From assembly GCF_003951285.1 (NCBI RefSeq), contig NZ_RXFQ01000010.1, positions 124,001-188,000 on the forward strand: a stretch of 64,000 nt of DNA. The letters are read 5' to 3'. Below are positions 1 through 10,276 of the stretch, piece by piece. The number at the start of each line of letters is the position of its first letter. The stretch's first letter is position 1. The DNA is from Variovorax beijingensis. Its GTDB lineage: Bacteria > Pseudomonadota > Gammaproteobacteria > Burkholderiales > Burkholderiaceae_C. The notes beneath the pieces are model-generated. The model did no database searches and was not told the origin of the DNA. It was given only the letters and a program-made list of their open reading frames with translations. Made by a program: the position numbers and the translations under genes.

Positions 1-1633
<1,633 letters not shown>

Positions 1634-1663
1634 GGGTCAAGCGCTTGCACCGCCCCCGATCCA

Positions 1664-3004
1664 TCAGCGCGCCCCGGTCCGTGCACGCGTCATCTGCGCC
1701 AGCGTCGCGCTGGTTAAGGCCCTCACCCCGATGCGCATCGCGGATTCATCGATGGTGAACAGCGGCGAATGATTTGTCGGGCCGGCGCGATCGGGGTAGG
1801 GCGAGGCGTTCAGGATCCAGAAAACCACCGGCACGCCCGTGCCGCCGAAGGCGCCAAAGTCTTCCGACCCCATCGAGGGCAGGATCTCCGCGACCTTGTC
1901 CTTTCCTGCTGCAGCCTTCAGGGCATCGACAAGCGCCAGCGTGGTCGGCGCATCGTTGACAAGCACGCCGTAGCCCCCGCCGGTGTCGATGCGCACATCG
2001 GCCTTGACGCCGTAGCTGGCCGCGATGTGCTCGGCCTTCATGCGGATCTGCTCGTGGGCGACCTTCTGGTTCTGCGCCGACAGCGCACGCACCGTGCCCG
2101 AGAGTTCGGCGGTCTCGGGCAGGATGTTGAAGCGGTTGCCGCTTTGCAGCATGCCCACCGTGACCACGGTGGCACCGCCATCGATCGTCGGGTTGGTGCG
2201 ATGGCTGACGATGTTCTGCAAGCCCAGGGCAATTTCCGCGGCCGCCAGCATCGGAGAGTTGGCGGCCCATGGCGCGGCGCCGTGCCCGCCGGCGCCATTG
2301 AGCTTGATGTTGAATACGTCGATGCTGGCCAGCATGGCGCCGGGCCGATAGGAGATGGAACCCTTGGGCGCCTGTGCGCCGATGTGCTGGCCCAGCACGA
2401 CGTCGACCTTGGGATTCTCCAGAACCCCTGCCTTGACCATGGCCAGCGCACCGCTGGGGTTCTCCGCGCCAGGGCCGATCTCTTCGGCAGGCTGGAACAG
2501 GAAGACCACCGTGCCGGGCAGATCCTCTCGCATGGCCGCAAGCGCTTGGGCGGCGCCCAGCAGCATGGCCACGTGGGTGTCGTGGCCGCAGACATGCGAC
2601 ACCGAAACTTCCTGGCCGCGCCACGCAGCCTTGGCCGTCGAGCGAAACGGCAGATCGTTGCGCTCCTCGACGGGCAGCGCGTCCATGTCTGCGCGCAGCG
2701 CCACCACCGGCCCGGGCTTGCCGCCACGCAGCACCGCCTTGATCCCGGTCCTGGCGATGCCGGTCTGGACCTCGACGCCCGGGATCCTGGCCAACGCGGC
2801 GGCAATGTACCTGGCCGTTTCGACTTCTGCGTATGCAAGCTCGGGGTGCTGGTGGAGGTGGCGGCGCCACGCGATGACGTCGGGCTCGGCCGCGTCGGAC
2901 AAGGCGAGCGCTCGCTCGAGCAAGGGCTGCGGCGTCGCGGCGCAGGCACTGGCCATTGGAATGCCGATGGCCGCTGCACACAGGAATGATCTGAGGACCT
3001 TCAC
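1664..3004 (-). CDS. secreted M20D-family amidohydrolase
   Basis: A metal-dependent amidohydrolase of the IAA-amino acid/hippurate hydrolase type (M20D), 446 residues, predicted to cleave N-acyl amino acids. Residues 1-22 look like a Sec signal peptide (hydrophobic stretch, then ACA before ATPQ), so it probably acts in the periplasm. The metal site is visible: RADMDALP at 104-111, CGHDTH with Cys139, His141 and His144, the Glu174-Glu175 pair, and GQHIG with His207. Cys in place of the first His is normal for this subfamily. It is transcribed divergently from the DAHP synthase gene across about 200 bases. The substrate cannot be told from sequence. Confidence 0.9.
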   Translation of the reverse strand: MKVLRSFLCAAAIGIPMASACAATPQPLLERALALSDAAEPDVIAWRRHLHQHPELAYAEVETARYIAAALARIPGVEVQTGIARTGIKAVLRGGKPGPVVALRADMDALPVEERNDLPFRSTAKAAWRGQEVSVSHVCGHDTHVAMLLGAAQALAAMREDLPGTVVFLFQPAEEIGPGAENPSGALAMVKAGVLENPKVDVVLGQHIGAQAPKGSISYRPGAMLASIDVFNIKLNGAGGHGAAPWAANSPMLAAAEIALGLQNIVSHRTNPTIDGGATVVTVGMLQSGNRFNILPETAELSGTVRALSAQNQKVAHEQIRMKAEHIAASYGVKADVRIDTGGGYGVLVNDAPTTLALVDALKAAAGKDKVAEILPSMGSEDFGAFGGTGVPVVFWILNASPYPDRAGPTNHSPLFTIDESAMRIGVRALTSATLAQMTRARTGAR

Positions 3005-3201
3005 TCTGCTTTTCCCTATTGATGGGTTTCCGCCGCCCGGGGCGATCCAATGTAGGTGGACGCCTCCCGGACATTCTTCCTGAAACTACAAAGCACCTTT
3101 TCATGTCTTGATGCACGCCGGGCGGCACGTGCTTGCGGAACGCCGGTGCACTGTGAAAGAGGACAATCCGGCAAGCCCCGTTCGAAACCACAGCCACCAC
3201 C

Positions 3202-4326
3202 ATGCCCCGCCTCGACGACCCCCTCCACGATGCCGAGATCGGCTCCCGCGACAGCACGCTCGACACCACCCGGATCGACGACGTGCGCATCGGTGCCGTC
3301 CGTCCGCTCATCACCCCTGCCTTGCTGCAGGAGCGCGTGCCCGTGCGCGACAACACGCTGGCGCTGGTCGAAGGCAGCCGCGCGGCAATTGCCGACGTGC
3401 TGCATGGCCGCGACGACCGGCTGGTCGTCGTGGTCGGGCCATGCTCCATCCATGACCACGACCAGGCGATCGAATACGCGCAGCGCCTGAAGACCGTTGC
3501 CGACTCGCTGCAGGACGACCTCCTGATCGTGATGCGTGCCTATTTCGAGAAGCCGCGCACCACCGTGGGCTGGAAGGGCTACATCAACGACCCGCACCTG
3601 GACGGCAGCTTCGCGATCAACGAGGGGCTGGAGCGCGCGCGGCGCCTGCTGCTCGAGCTGACCACGCTGGGCCTGCCGACCGGCACCGAGTTTCTCGACC
3701 TGCTGAGCCCGCAGTTCATTGCCGACCTGATCGCCTGGGGTGCCATCGGCGCCCGCACCACCGAGAGCCAGAGCCATCGGCAGCTGGCGTCGGGCCTGAG
3801 CTGCCCGGTGGGCTTCAAGAACGGCACCGACGGCAGCGTGAAGGTCGCGGCCGACGCGATCCTCGCGGCGCGCGCGCCGCATGCCTTCATGGGCATGACC
3901 AAGATGGGCATGGCGGCGATCTTCGAGACGCGCGGCAACGACGATTGCCACGTGATCCTGCGCGGCGGCAAGGCACCCAACTATTCGGCCGCGGACGTCG
4001 CATCCAGCTGCGAGGCGCTGCTGGCGAACGGCCTGCGGCCCCAGGTGATGATCGACGTCTCGCACGGCAACAGCAGCAAGCAGCACCAGCGGCAGATCGT
4101 GGTCGCAGAGGACGTGGCGGCGCAGATCGCGGCCGGCGAGCGGCGCATCACGGGCCTCATGATCGAGAGCCATCTCGAGGAAGGCCGGCAGGACCTGAAG
4201 CCCGGCGCGGCGCTGAAGCACGGCGTCTCGATCACAGACGCCTGCATCGGCTTTGCCCAGACGGTGCCGGTGCTCGAGGGCCTGGCGTCGGCGGTCAAGG
4301 CTAGGCGGCGCCTGCCGAAGGCTTGA
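3202..4326 (+). CDS. 3-deoxy-7-phosphoheptulonate synthase, class I (AroFGH type)
   Basis: Condenses phosphoenolpyruvate with erythrose-4-phosphate, the first committed step of aromatic amino acid synthesis. At 374 residues it has the usual class I length. Signature motifs are GPCSIHD at 79-85, the GARTTESQSHR block, GFKNGTDG, and the C-terminal metal-site region DVSHGNSSK. The N-terminal ~50 residues correspond to the feedback-inhibition arm of AroF/G/H enzymes, but the effector amino acid (Phe, Tyr or Trp) cannot be assigned by reading. The gene stands alone and is not in an aro or trp operon. The next gene starts about 8 bases after the stop. Confidence 0.95.
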   Translation: MPRLDDPLHDAEIGSRDSTLDTTRIDDVRIGAVRPLITPALLQERVPVRDNTLALVEGSRAAIADVLHGRDDRLVVVVGPCSIHDHDQAIEYAQRLKTVADSLQDDLLIVMRAYFEKPRTTVGWKGYINDPHLDGSFAINEGLERARRLLLELTTLGLPTGTEFLDLLSPQFIADLIAWGAIGARTTESQSHRQLASGLSCPVGFKNGTDGSVKVAADAILAARAPHAFMGMTKMGMAAIFETRGNDDCHVILRGGKAPNYSAADVASSCEALLANGLRPQVMIDVSHGNSSKQHQRQIVVAEDVAAQIAAGERRITGLMIESHLEEGRQDLKPGAALKHGVSITDACIGFAQTVPVLEGLASAVKARRRLPKA

Positions 4327-4334
4327 GAGCGGCC

Positions 4335-4691
4335 ATGCCAAGGCATCGAATTTTTGCGACGGCGTTTGCGAAGGTCTATCCGATGTACGTCCAGAAGGCC
4401 GAGCGCAAGAATCGTACGAAGGAAGAGGTGGATCAAGTCATTCGCTGGTTGACCGGCTACGACCAGGCGGGCCTGCAGCGGCAGATCGCACAGGAGAAGG
4501 ATCTCGAGACCTTCTTTGCGGAGGCCCCAGCCATGAACCCGAACAGCTCGCTGATCAAGGGCGTGGTCTGCGGTGTCCGCGTCGAGGAAGTCGACGATCC
4601 GCTGATGCAGAAGATCCGCTATCTGGACAAGCTGGTCGACGAGCTCGCGAAGGGCAGGAAGATGGAGAAGATCCTCCGGCAGCAGGACTGA
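4335..4691 (+). CDS. DUF2200 family protein
   Basis: A small cytosolic protein of 118 residues, matching the DUF2200 family, whose function is unknown. The N-terminus MPRHRIFATAFAKVYPMYV and the segments EEVDQVIRWLTGYDQ and NPNSSLIKGVVCGVRVEEVDDPLMQKIRYLDKLVDELAKG are typical. I start it at the ATG at 4335 rather than the in-frame TTG at 4323, because family members begin with this MP(R/K)HRI sequence. It follows the DAHP synthase closely and may be co-transcribed with it, but no functional link is known. Confidence 0.85.
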   Translation: MPRHRIFATAFAKVYPMYVQKAERKNRTKEEVDQVIRWLTGYDQAGLQRQIAQEKDLETFFAEAPAMNPNSSLIKGVVCGVRVEEVDDPLMQKIRYLDKLVDELAKGRKMEKILRQQD

Positions 4692-4736
4692 CCTTCGGGC
4701 GTTGCGTCCCGTGCACCATACTCGCGGCATTGACAC

Positions 4737-4744
4737 AGGAGGAG
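4737..4744 (+). promoter_or_regulatory. ribosome binding site fixing the GTG start of the GFA remnant
   Basis: AGGAGGAG lies six bases before the GTG at 4751. It is the reason for choosing this start over any start further upstream in the same open frame. Confidence 0.7.
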
Positions 4745-4750
4745 ATCGGC

Positions 4751-5053
4751 GTGACCACTCGACGTGATGGAGGATGCCTGTGCGGGGCCATGCGCTTTAT
4801 CGCCCTGGGCGAGCCCATGCGCACCTTGCAATGCCATTGCAGGCCCGAGTACCGCGGGATCTCTCGCGGGGCGTTCGACGACCCGAACTCCGTATCGATC
4901 AGCTCGCACATCTGGACCAGCTCGGCGCAAACGGGGGTCGTGCTTCCTGCCGGAACAGACTGCTTCCAGTTCGCCCGCGCGGACCTGGCCGGCTCGCCCC
5001 AGGCACCTGCGCGCTTCGATACACCGCGGATGGCGCGCACGGGCGATGCCTGA
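4751..5053 (+). pseudogene. GFA-family (glutathione-dependent formaldehyde-activating-like) remnant with internal deletion
   Basis: The 100-codon frame begins like a GFA/CENP-V zinc protein: GGCLCGAMRF, then GEP, then QCHC. It also ends like one, with DDPNSVSISSHIWTSS then a hydrophobic/Gly segment. About 60-70 residues that normally lie between, including the second zinc-binding CxxC, are missing, yet the frame is intact. I read this as an old in-frame deletion, so the zinc site would be incomplete. The GTG start at 4751 is supported by a strong Shine-Dalgarno AGGAGGAG at 4737-4744. It may still be translated, but loss of function is likely. Alternatively it is a genuinely minimal family member. 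Confidence 0.6.
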
Positions 5054-5101
5054 GCTTCTCTCAGGATCAAGGTCCGGCGCGCGCGATGGAAGGTTCCTTC
5101 A

Positions 5102-5473
5102 ATGAAAAGACCTCACCCCCACCGCTGGAGCCTTTGGCTCGCGGCGGCGTTCATGGCCATCCTTGTTCCGTCCGCCGAAGCTTCCCAATCGATGGGCTGC
5201 AACGGTTCGCTCGTGAGCAAGGGCGATTCGCCCGTGTCGTTGCTTCAAAAATGCGGCGAGCCGATCTATCGCCAGAGCGTCTGCGTTCCGATGCTGCAGC
5301 TCGGCTGGGTCGTGACGCCGTACCGTGCGGGCAGTCCCCAGGCGATTCTTGCGAATCAGTGCGTTCCCATGGAGGAATGGACATACGACCGGGGTCCAGG
5401 TGCATTTCTCGGCGTCGTTCGCATCTACAACGGCGTAATTGAATCCGTGCGCGACGGCGACCGCAGCCGGTGA
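5102..5473 (+). CDS. exported DUF2845 protein
   Basis: A 123-residue protein with an N-terminal signal peptide (MKRPHPHRWSLWLAAAFMAI, predicted cleavage around VPSAEAS). The mature part fits DUF2845: an early Cys in MGCNGSLVSKGDS, the KCGEP motif, a central EEWTYDRGPGAF and a terminal VRIYNGVIESVRDG strand. Four cysteines in the mature part could form periplasmic disulfides. The family has no known function. Its members resemble small SmpA/OmlA-like beta proteins, which is only a structural analogy. It stands alone, about 50 bases after the GFA remnant. Confidence 0.8.
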   Translation: MKRPHPHRWSLWLAAAFMAILVPSAEASQSMGCNGSLVSKGDSPVSLLQKCGEPIYRQSVCVPMLQLGWVVTPYRAGSPQAILANQCVPMEEWTYDRGPGAFLGVVRIYNGVIESVRDGDRSR

Positions 5474-5551
5474 AAGCCAGAACACCGGACATGCCCGCCG
5501 GCTTCCGGCTTCCTGCAAGCGAATGAACCTGAGAGCCCGATCCCGGATGTC

Positions 5552-5842
5552 TCAGGCCCCTTCGATGATCCGCAGGTCCCGTTCGGCGCCGTCGCCCAGC
5601 GCGGCAAGCGCGGCCTGGTAGTCGGGGCTGTCATGCACGGCCCTGGCTTGCTCGACGCTATCGAACTCGATCAGCACGGTGCGTTGGGACAGACCGAACT
5701 CGTAGACCTCGGCGGGCAGGCCGCGCGCCAGGAAGCGGCCGCCGCCGGCAGTGATGGCCGGGCCGGCCAGTTTTGCGTAGGCCGCGAGTTTGTCGGCGTC
5801 GTTGACGGCACGGTACGCGCTGACCCAGTAGGCTTTTGCCAT
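5552..5842 (-). CDS. DUF1330 family protein
   Basis: A 96-residue ferredoxin-like-fold protein of the DUF1330 family (dimeric alpha/beta barrel class). Typical features are MAKAYWVSAYRAVNDADKLAAYAKLAGPAI at the start, then GGRFLARG, a TVLIEFDSVEQARAVHDSPDYQAAL segment and a conserved ending around DLRIIEGA. I use the ATG at 5842, because it begins MAKAYW as relatives do and has a purine-rich AGAAGAA stretch upstream. An upstream in-frame ATG at 5878 would add 12 unlikely residues. The biochemical role is unknown. Confidence 0.85.
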   Translation of the reverse strand: MAKAYWVSAYRAVNDADKLAAYAKLAGPAITAGGGRFLARGLPAEVYEFGLSQRTVLIEFDSVEQARAVHDSPDYQAALAALGDGAERDLRIIEGA

Positions 5843-5899
5843 GGTGATTTCTTCTTCTCTCTGTTGCTGAGCGAGCAATATAGCTTGCCCGTCGCGCCC

Positions 5900-6211
5900 T
5901 CAGTCCCACGCAGGAATTTCGTGCAACACATCGTTGGGGCGGCCGACGATGTCGACGCCGGTGATGCCCGCGCCGCCCGGCAAGAGCTGGACATCGCAAA
6001 TGACCTCCCAGGCATGGCTTTCGGTGCGCCGCGCAAGGCACACTTCCTCGCCGGCGGCAAGGAGTTCCGCGCATTCGCCGATGCCGATCCGCCGTGCCGC
6101 GCCAAGGGCAAATTCGGTCGAACCGAACTCCTGCTCCACCACCGGGTGAATGGCGACGAGGTCGATCTTCCCGTCGCTGAAGTGAACAGCGGTAATTGCA
6201 TGCTGGGCCAT
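5900..6211 (-). CDS. hypothetical protein, 103 aa
   Basis: A 103-residue soluble protein I do not recognise. It opens MAQHAITAVHFSDGKIDLVAIHPV and continues with alternating strands and short helices (GIGECAELLAAGEEVCLAR, WEVICDVQLLPGG, GVDIVGRPNDVLHEIP). There is no signal peptide or membrane segment. The ATG at 6211 is preceded by a good Shine-Dalgarno (GGAGGTT), which together with the protein-like composition is the main support. It lies upstream of the DUF1330 gene on the same strand, with a 57-base gap. Confidence 0.65.
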   Translation of the reverse strand: MAQHAITAVHFSDGKIDLVAIHPVVEQEFGSTEFALGAARRIGIGECAELLAAGEEVCLARRTESHAWEVICDVQLLPGGAGITGVDIVGRPNDVLHEIPAWD

Positions 6212-6376
6212 GTTCAACCTCCATTCGTGGAGAGCCCCCACAGGGCTGCGGCAACTACCGCCGGCGGGCTCGGTTGCCCACTGTACGCCCGCAACGGCGC
6301 GTTCCCCTCGCCGTTGCGCCAAAGCCGACTCTGGCGAAGGGCGGCTTCCGGCGGCTGCGGCTGCACAATCCGCGCC

Positions 6377-6655
6377 ATGCCCCGATCCCTGCCCGACCCC
6401 AGTCCCGTGCCCTACTGGCTCTACCTCCTGGAATGCGAAGGCGGCGTGTACTACACAGGGATCGCGCTCGACGTGGAGCAGCGCTTCTTCCAGCACGTGT
6501 TCGGGCTGGGCGCCAAATTCACGCGCGCGCGTCCTCCGCTGCGTGTGCTTGCAGCGCGCGCCTATCCTGACAAGGGCTCCGCGCTGCGGGCGGAGATCAG
6601 GGTCAAGGCATTGCCCCGCGCGCGCAAGCTGGCCTTCTTCGAAGCCGAGGACTGA
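6377..6655 (+). CDS. GIY-YIG nuclease superfamily protein
   Basis: A 92-residue single-domain GIY-YIG protein of the UPF0213/YhbQ type. The core is visible as WLYLLECEGGVYYTGIALDVEQRFFQH. The first GIY is replaced by LYL-like residues and YIG by YTG, as in this subfamily. The catalytic-type Arg in VEQRFFQH and the later FTRARPPLRVLAA with KALPRARKLAF are also present. Such proteins are linked to DNA maintenance, but the exact role is unclear. A CACAAT -10-like hexamer sits at 6364-6369, only about 8 bases before the ATG, so the message may have almost no leader. That promoter is tentative. Confidence 0.85.
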   Translation: MPRSLPDPSPVPYWLYLLECEGGVYYTGIALDVEQRFFQHVFGLGAKFTRARPPLRVLAARAYPDKGSALRAEIRVKALPRARKLAFFEAED

Positions 6656-6754
6656 CGCCCGCAAGAAAAAATACGCGGTTGACCGGCTGCGCTCCAGACT
6701 GAAATTCGCTAGGCTTTGCTGGCGAGCGATCCCATCGAGCGCGGAGACAACGCG

Positions 6755-7996
6755 ATGAGCCAGGGCGCATCTCTTCGTCTGCATGTGCCGGAGCCCACCG
6801 GGCGGCCCGGGCATGAGACCGACTTTTCCTATCTCCACCTGTCGCGAGCCGGCGAGGTGCGAAAACCCCCGGTCGACGCATCGCCGGCCGACACCAGCGA
6901 CCTGGCCTACACGCTGGTGCGCGTGCTCGACGACGAGGGCCGCGCGGTCGGCCCGTGGGCGCCCGAGGCCGACCCCGAGCTGCTGCGCCGCGGCTTGCGC
7001 GCGATGATGAAGACGCGCGCCTTCGACGCCCGCATGCTGATCGCGCAGCGGCAAAAGAAGATCTCGTTCTACATCCAGTGCCTCGGCGAGGAGGCCATTG
7101 CCACCGGCCACGCGCTGGTGCTGCAGCAGGGCGACATGTGCTTTCCCACCTACCGCCAGCAGGGCCTGCTGCTGGCGCGCGACGACGTGACGCTGCTCGA
7201 ACTGATCTGCGAGCTGATGTCCAACGAGCGCGACCCGCTCAAGGGGCGGCAGCTGCCGGTGTGCTATTCGATGAAGCGGGCCGGCTTCTTCTCGATCTCG
7301 GGCAACCTGGCCACGCAGTTCATCCAGGCGGTGGGCTGGGGCATGGCCTCGGCGATCAAGGGCGATACGCGCATTGCCTCGGGATGGATCGGCGACGGCG
7401 CCACCGCCGAGTCGGACTTCCACACGGCGCTGACCTTCGCGCACGTGTACCGCGCGCCGGTGATCCTCAACGTGGTCAACAACCAGTGGGCGATCTCGAC
7501 CTTCCAGGCGATCGCCGGCGGCGAGGCCACCACCTTCGCGGCGCGCGGCGTGGGCTGCGGCATCGCATCGCTGCGCGTCGACGGCAACGACTTTCTCGCG
7601 GTGCTGGCGGCCTCGCGCTGGGCCGCGGAGCGCGCCCGCAGCAACCTCGGGCCGACGCTGATCGAATGGGTGACCTACCGCGCCGGCGCGCACTCGACCT
7701 CGGACGATCCCTCGCGCTACCGTCCGGCCGACGACTGGGCGCATTTTCCGCTGGGCGATCCGATCCCGCGCCTGGCGCAGCACCTGACGGCCATCGGCGC
7801 CTGGTCGCAGCAGGAGCACGACCAGACGCAGGCCGACCTGGAGGCGCAGGTGAACGCCGCGCTGAAGGAGGCCGAGCGCTTCGGCTCCATGGCCGACGGC
7901 CACGTCGCCGGCGCCGCGACCATGTTCGAGGACGTCTACAAGGAGATGCCCGAGCACCTGAAGCGGCAGCGCGCGCAGCTGTCGTCCGAGGGATGA
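6755..7996 (+). CDS. bkdA1: branched-chain 2-oxoacid dehydrogenase E1 alpha subunit
   Basis: The alpha subunit of the ThDP-dependent E1 component. It decarboxylates 2-oxoacids derived from Val, Leu and Ile, 413 residues. The thiamine diphosphate signature is present: GDGATAES near residue 213 and the NN pair in LNVVNNQWAIS near 242. AHSTSDDPSRYR is the phosphorylation-loop equivalent. The N-terminal ~60 residues resemble the extended arm of the Pseudomonas type. The ATG at 6755 follows GGAGA, and an in-frame ATG at 6716 is less likely. First gene of a tight bkd operon, with the E1 beta gene starting 4 bases after its stop. No Lrp/BkdR-type regulator is adjacent. Confidence 0.95.
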   Translation: MSQGASLRLHVPEPTGRPGHETDFSYLHLSRAGEVRKPPVDASPADTSDLAYTLVRVLDDEGRAVGPWAPEADPELLRRGLRAMMKTRAFDARMLIAQRQKKISFYIQCLGEEAIATGHALVLQQGDMCFPTYRQQGLLLARDDVTLLELICELMSNERDPLKGRQLPVCYSMKRAGFFSISGNLATQFIQAVGWGMASAIKGDTRIASGWIGDGATAESDFHTALTFAHVYRAPVILNVVNNQWAISTFQAIAGGEATTFAARGVGCGIASLRVDGNDFLAVLAASRWAAERARSNLGPTLIEWVTYRAGAHSTSDDPSRYRPADDWAHFPLGDPIPRLAQHLTAIGAWSQQEHDQTQADLEAQVNAALKEAERFGSMADGHVAGAATMFEDVYKEMPEHLKRQRAQLSSEG

Positions 7997-8000
7997 CGCC

Positions 8001-9014
8001 ATGGCCTCGATGACCATGATCCAGGCCCTGCGCTCCGCCATGGACGTGATGCTCGAGCGCGACGACAACGTGATCATCTACGGCCAGGACGTGGGCTACT
8101 TCGGCGGCGTGTTCCGCTGCACCGAAGGCCTGCAGGCCAAGTACGGCCGCTCGCGCGTGTTCGATGCGCCGATCAACGAGGGCGGCATCGTCGGCTCGGC
8201 CATCGGCATGGGCGCCTACGGCCTGCGCCCGGTGGTGGAAGTGCAGTTTGCCGACTACGTCTATCCGGCCTACGACCAGATCGTGTCCGAGGCGGCGCGC
8301 CTGCGCTATCGCTCGGCGGGCGACTTCACCGCGCCGATCACCATCCGCATGCCCTGTGGCGGCGGCATCTACGGCGGCCAGACGCACAGCCAGAGCCCGG
8401 AGGTGCTGTTCACGCACGTCTGCGGGCTGCGCACGGTGATGCCCTCCAATCCGCGCGATGCCAAGGGCCTCCTGATCGCCTCGATCGAGAACGACGACCC
8501 CGTCATCTTTCTGGAGCCCAAGCGGCTGTACAACGGCCCCTTCGACGGCCATCACGAGCGGCCGCTGGTGTCCTGGTCGGCCCATCCGCTGGGCGAGGTG
8601 CCCGAGGGCTACTACACGGTGCCGCTGGAGTCGGCCACCGTGTTCCGCCCCGGCGCCGACCTGACGGCGATCACCTACGGCACCATGGTGTTCGTCTCGG
8701 AAGCGGCCGCGCAAGAGACCGGCATCGATGCCGAGATCATCGACCTGCGCAGCCTGTGGCCGCTGGACCTGGAAACGCTGGTCGCCTCGGTGAAGAAGAC
8801 CGGCCGCTGCGTGATCGTGCACGAGGCCACGCGCACCAGCGGCTTCGGCGCCGAGCTGACTGCGCTGGTGCAGGAGCATTGCTTCCATCACCTGGAGGCG
8901 CCGATCGAGCGCGTGGCCGGCTGGGACACGCCCTATCCGCATGCGCAGGAGTGGGCCTACTTTCCGGGGCCGGCGCGCGTAGGTGCGGCGATGCGCCGCG
9001 TCATGGAGAACTGA
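8001..9014 (+). CDS. bkdA2: branched-chain 2-oxoacid dehydrogenase E1 beta subunit
   Basis: The beta subunit of E1, 337 residues, completing the alpha2beta2 decarboxylase. It carries the transketolase pyrimidine-binding domain (VIIYGQDVGYFGGVF, NEGGIVGSAIGMGAYGLRPV, FADYVYPAYDQIVSEAARLRYRS) and the C-terminal transketolase domain (DLTAITYGTMV, DAEIIDLRSLWPLD, VIVHEATRTSGFGAEL). It ends with the usual GWDTPYPHAQEWAYFPG. The stop is followed immediately by the E2 start at 9015, so translation is probably coupled and subunit stoichiometry set within one mRNA. Confidence 0.96.
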   Translation: MASMTMIQALRSAMDVMLERDDNVIIYGQDVGYFGGVFRCTEGLQAKYGRSRVFDAPINEGGIVGSAIGMGAYGLRPVVEVQFADYVYPAYDQIVSEAARLRYRSAGDFTAPITIRMPCGGGIYGGQTHSQSPEVLFTHVCGLRTVMPSNPRDAKGLLIASIENDDPVIFLEPKRLYNGPFDGHHERPLVSWSAHPLGEVPEGYYTVPLESATVFRPGADLTAITYGTMVFVSEAAAQETGIDAEIIDLRSLWPLDLETLVASVKKTGRCVIVHEATRTSGFGAELTALVQEHCFHHLEAPIERVAGWDTPYPHAQEWAYFPGPARVGAAMRRVMEN

Positions 9015-10259
9015 ATGGCCACGCATGCAATCAAGGTGCCGGACCTTGGCGAAGGCATCGCCGAGGTGGAGCTGGTGGCGTGGCGCGTGCAGCCCGGCGA
9101 CACGGTGGCCGAGGATCAGGTGCTGGCCGACGTGATGACCGACAAGGCCACCGTCGAGATTCCCTCGCCGGTCGCGGGCCGGGTGCTCGCGCTCGGCGGC
9201 GAGGTGGGGCAGCAGCTCGCGGTGGGCGCGGAGCTGGTCCGGATCGACGTGGAGGCGCAGGGTGAGGCGGTGCAGGCGCCGGCGGCGCCCGCCCGCGCGC
9301 CTGCACCTGCACCTGCAGCGGCAGCGGCAGCGGCAGCAGCAGCCGCGGTGACACCCGCCCCGGCTGTGCGCACATCCCCATCGGCCGGCAAGCCGCTCGC
9401 CGCGCCCGCCGTGCGCCATCGCGCCGCCGTGCTCGGCATCGATCTCCAGCAGGTGCCGGGCAGCGGCGCGGACGGCCGCATCCTGCACGAGGACCTCGAC
9501 GCCTGGCTGCTCCGCAGGCAGGGCGCGCAGGCGCCGAGCCCGCCGCGCTACGCGGAGCGCGACGGCGAGGAGGTCGTGCCCGTGACCGGCGTGCGCCGCC
9601 GCATCGCGCAGCGCATGCAGGATGCGACGCGCCGCATTCCGCACTTCACCTATGTCGAGGAAGTCGACGTGACAGAGCTGGAGCTCCTGCGCGCGCGGCT
9701 CAACGAACGCTGGGGCAGCGAGCGGCCGCACCTGACGCTGCTGCCGCTGCTGGTGCGCGCCATCGTGCTGGCGGTGCCGCGCTTTCCGCAGATCAATGCC
9801 CGCTTCGACGACGAGACCGGCGTGCTCACGCGCCATGGTGCGGTGCACGTTGGCATCGCGACCCAGACCGCGGTCGGCCTCATGGTGCCGGTGCTGCGCC
9901 ACGCCGAAGCGCGCGACCCCTGGTCGAGTGCAACCGAGATCGCGCGCCTGGCCGAGGCCGCGCGCGCGGGCCGCGCCACGCGCGACGAGCTGAGCGGCTC
10001 GACCCTGACCATCACCAGCCTTGGCGCACTGGGCGGCATCGCGTCCACGCCGATCATCAACGCGCCCGAGGTGGCGATCGTCGGCGTCAACCGCATCGTG
10101 CAGCGACCGGTGATGCAGGGTGGTGCGGTGGCCGCGCGCCGCATGATGAACCTGTCCTCCTCCTTCGACCACCGCGTGGTCGACGGCCAGCTGGCGGCCG
10201 AGTTCGTGCAGGCCGTGCGCGCCTCGCTCGAATGCCCGGCGCTGCTCTTCGTCGAATAG
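9015..10259 (+). CDS. bkdB: 2-oxoacid dehydrogenase E2, dihydrolipoamide acyltransferase
   Basis: The core E2 of the branched-chain complex, which passes the acyl group from lipoamide to CoA; 414 residues. Order: N-terminal lipoyl domain with the lipoylated Lys44 in MTDKATVEIPS, an Ala/Pro-rich flexible linker at about 92-125, a peripheral subunit-binding domain (PAVRHRAAVLGIDLQQVPGS...GRILHEDL) and the catalytic domain. The catalytic His is in FDHRVVDGQ near residue 386. The linker is encoded by short tandem repeats (see 9299-9345). A lipoamide dehydrogenase gene does not follow, so E3 must come from elsewhere in the genome. Confidence 0.95.
   Translation: MATHAIKVPDLGEGIAEVELVAWRVQPGDTVAEDQVLADVMTDKATVEIPSPVAGRVLALGGEVGQQLAVGAELVRIDVEAQGEAVQAPAAPARAPAPAPAAAAAAAAAAAVTPAPAVRTSPSAGKPLAAPAVRHRAAVLGIDLQQVPGSGADGRILHEDLDAWLLRRQGAQAPSPPRYAERDGEEVVPVTGVRRRIAQRMQDATRRIPHFTYVEEVDVTELELLRARLNERWGSERPHLTLLPLLVRAIVLAVPRFPQINARFDDETGVLTRHGAVHVGIATQTAVGLMVPVLRHAEARDPWSSATEIARLAEAARAGRATRDELSGSTLTITSLGALGGIASTPIINAPEVAIVGVNRIVQRPVMQGGAVAARRMMNLSSSFDHRVVDGQLAAEFVQAVRASLECPALLFVE
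9299..9345 (+). repeat. short tandem repeats encoding the E2 Ala/Pro linker
   Basis: Two adjoining microsatellite-like runs: imperfect copies of CTGCAC, then copies of GGCAGC or CAGC. They encode an alternating Pro-Ala and then a poly-Ala stretch of the swinging-arm linker. Copy number could vary without breaking the frame, because the units are 6 or 3 bases. Confidence 0.7.
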
Positions 10260-10276
10260 CCGGTGCTCGCGGCGTC

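Noticed and set aside
6212..8077. Long minus-strand frame that includes the 103-aa hypothetical gene as its 3' end
   Set aside because: Only the last 103 codons, from ATG 6211 with a good ribosome site, look coding; the rest is antisense to bkdA1.
9299..9345. Possible CRISPR-like or VNTR array
   Set aside because: The units are 3-6 bases, imperfect and explained by the E2 Ala/Pro linker; there are no spacers.
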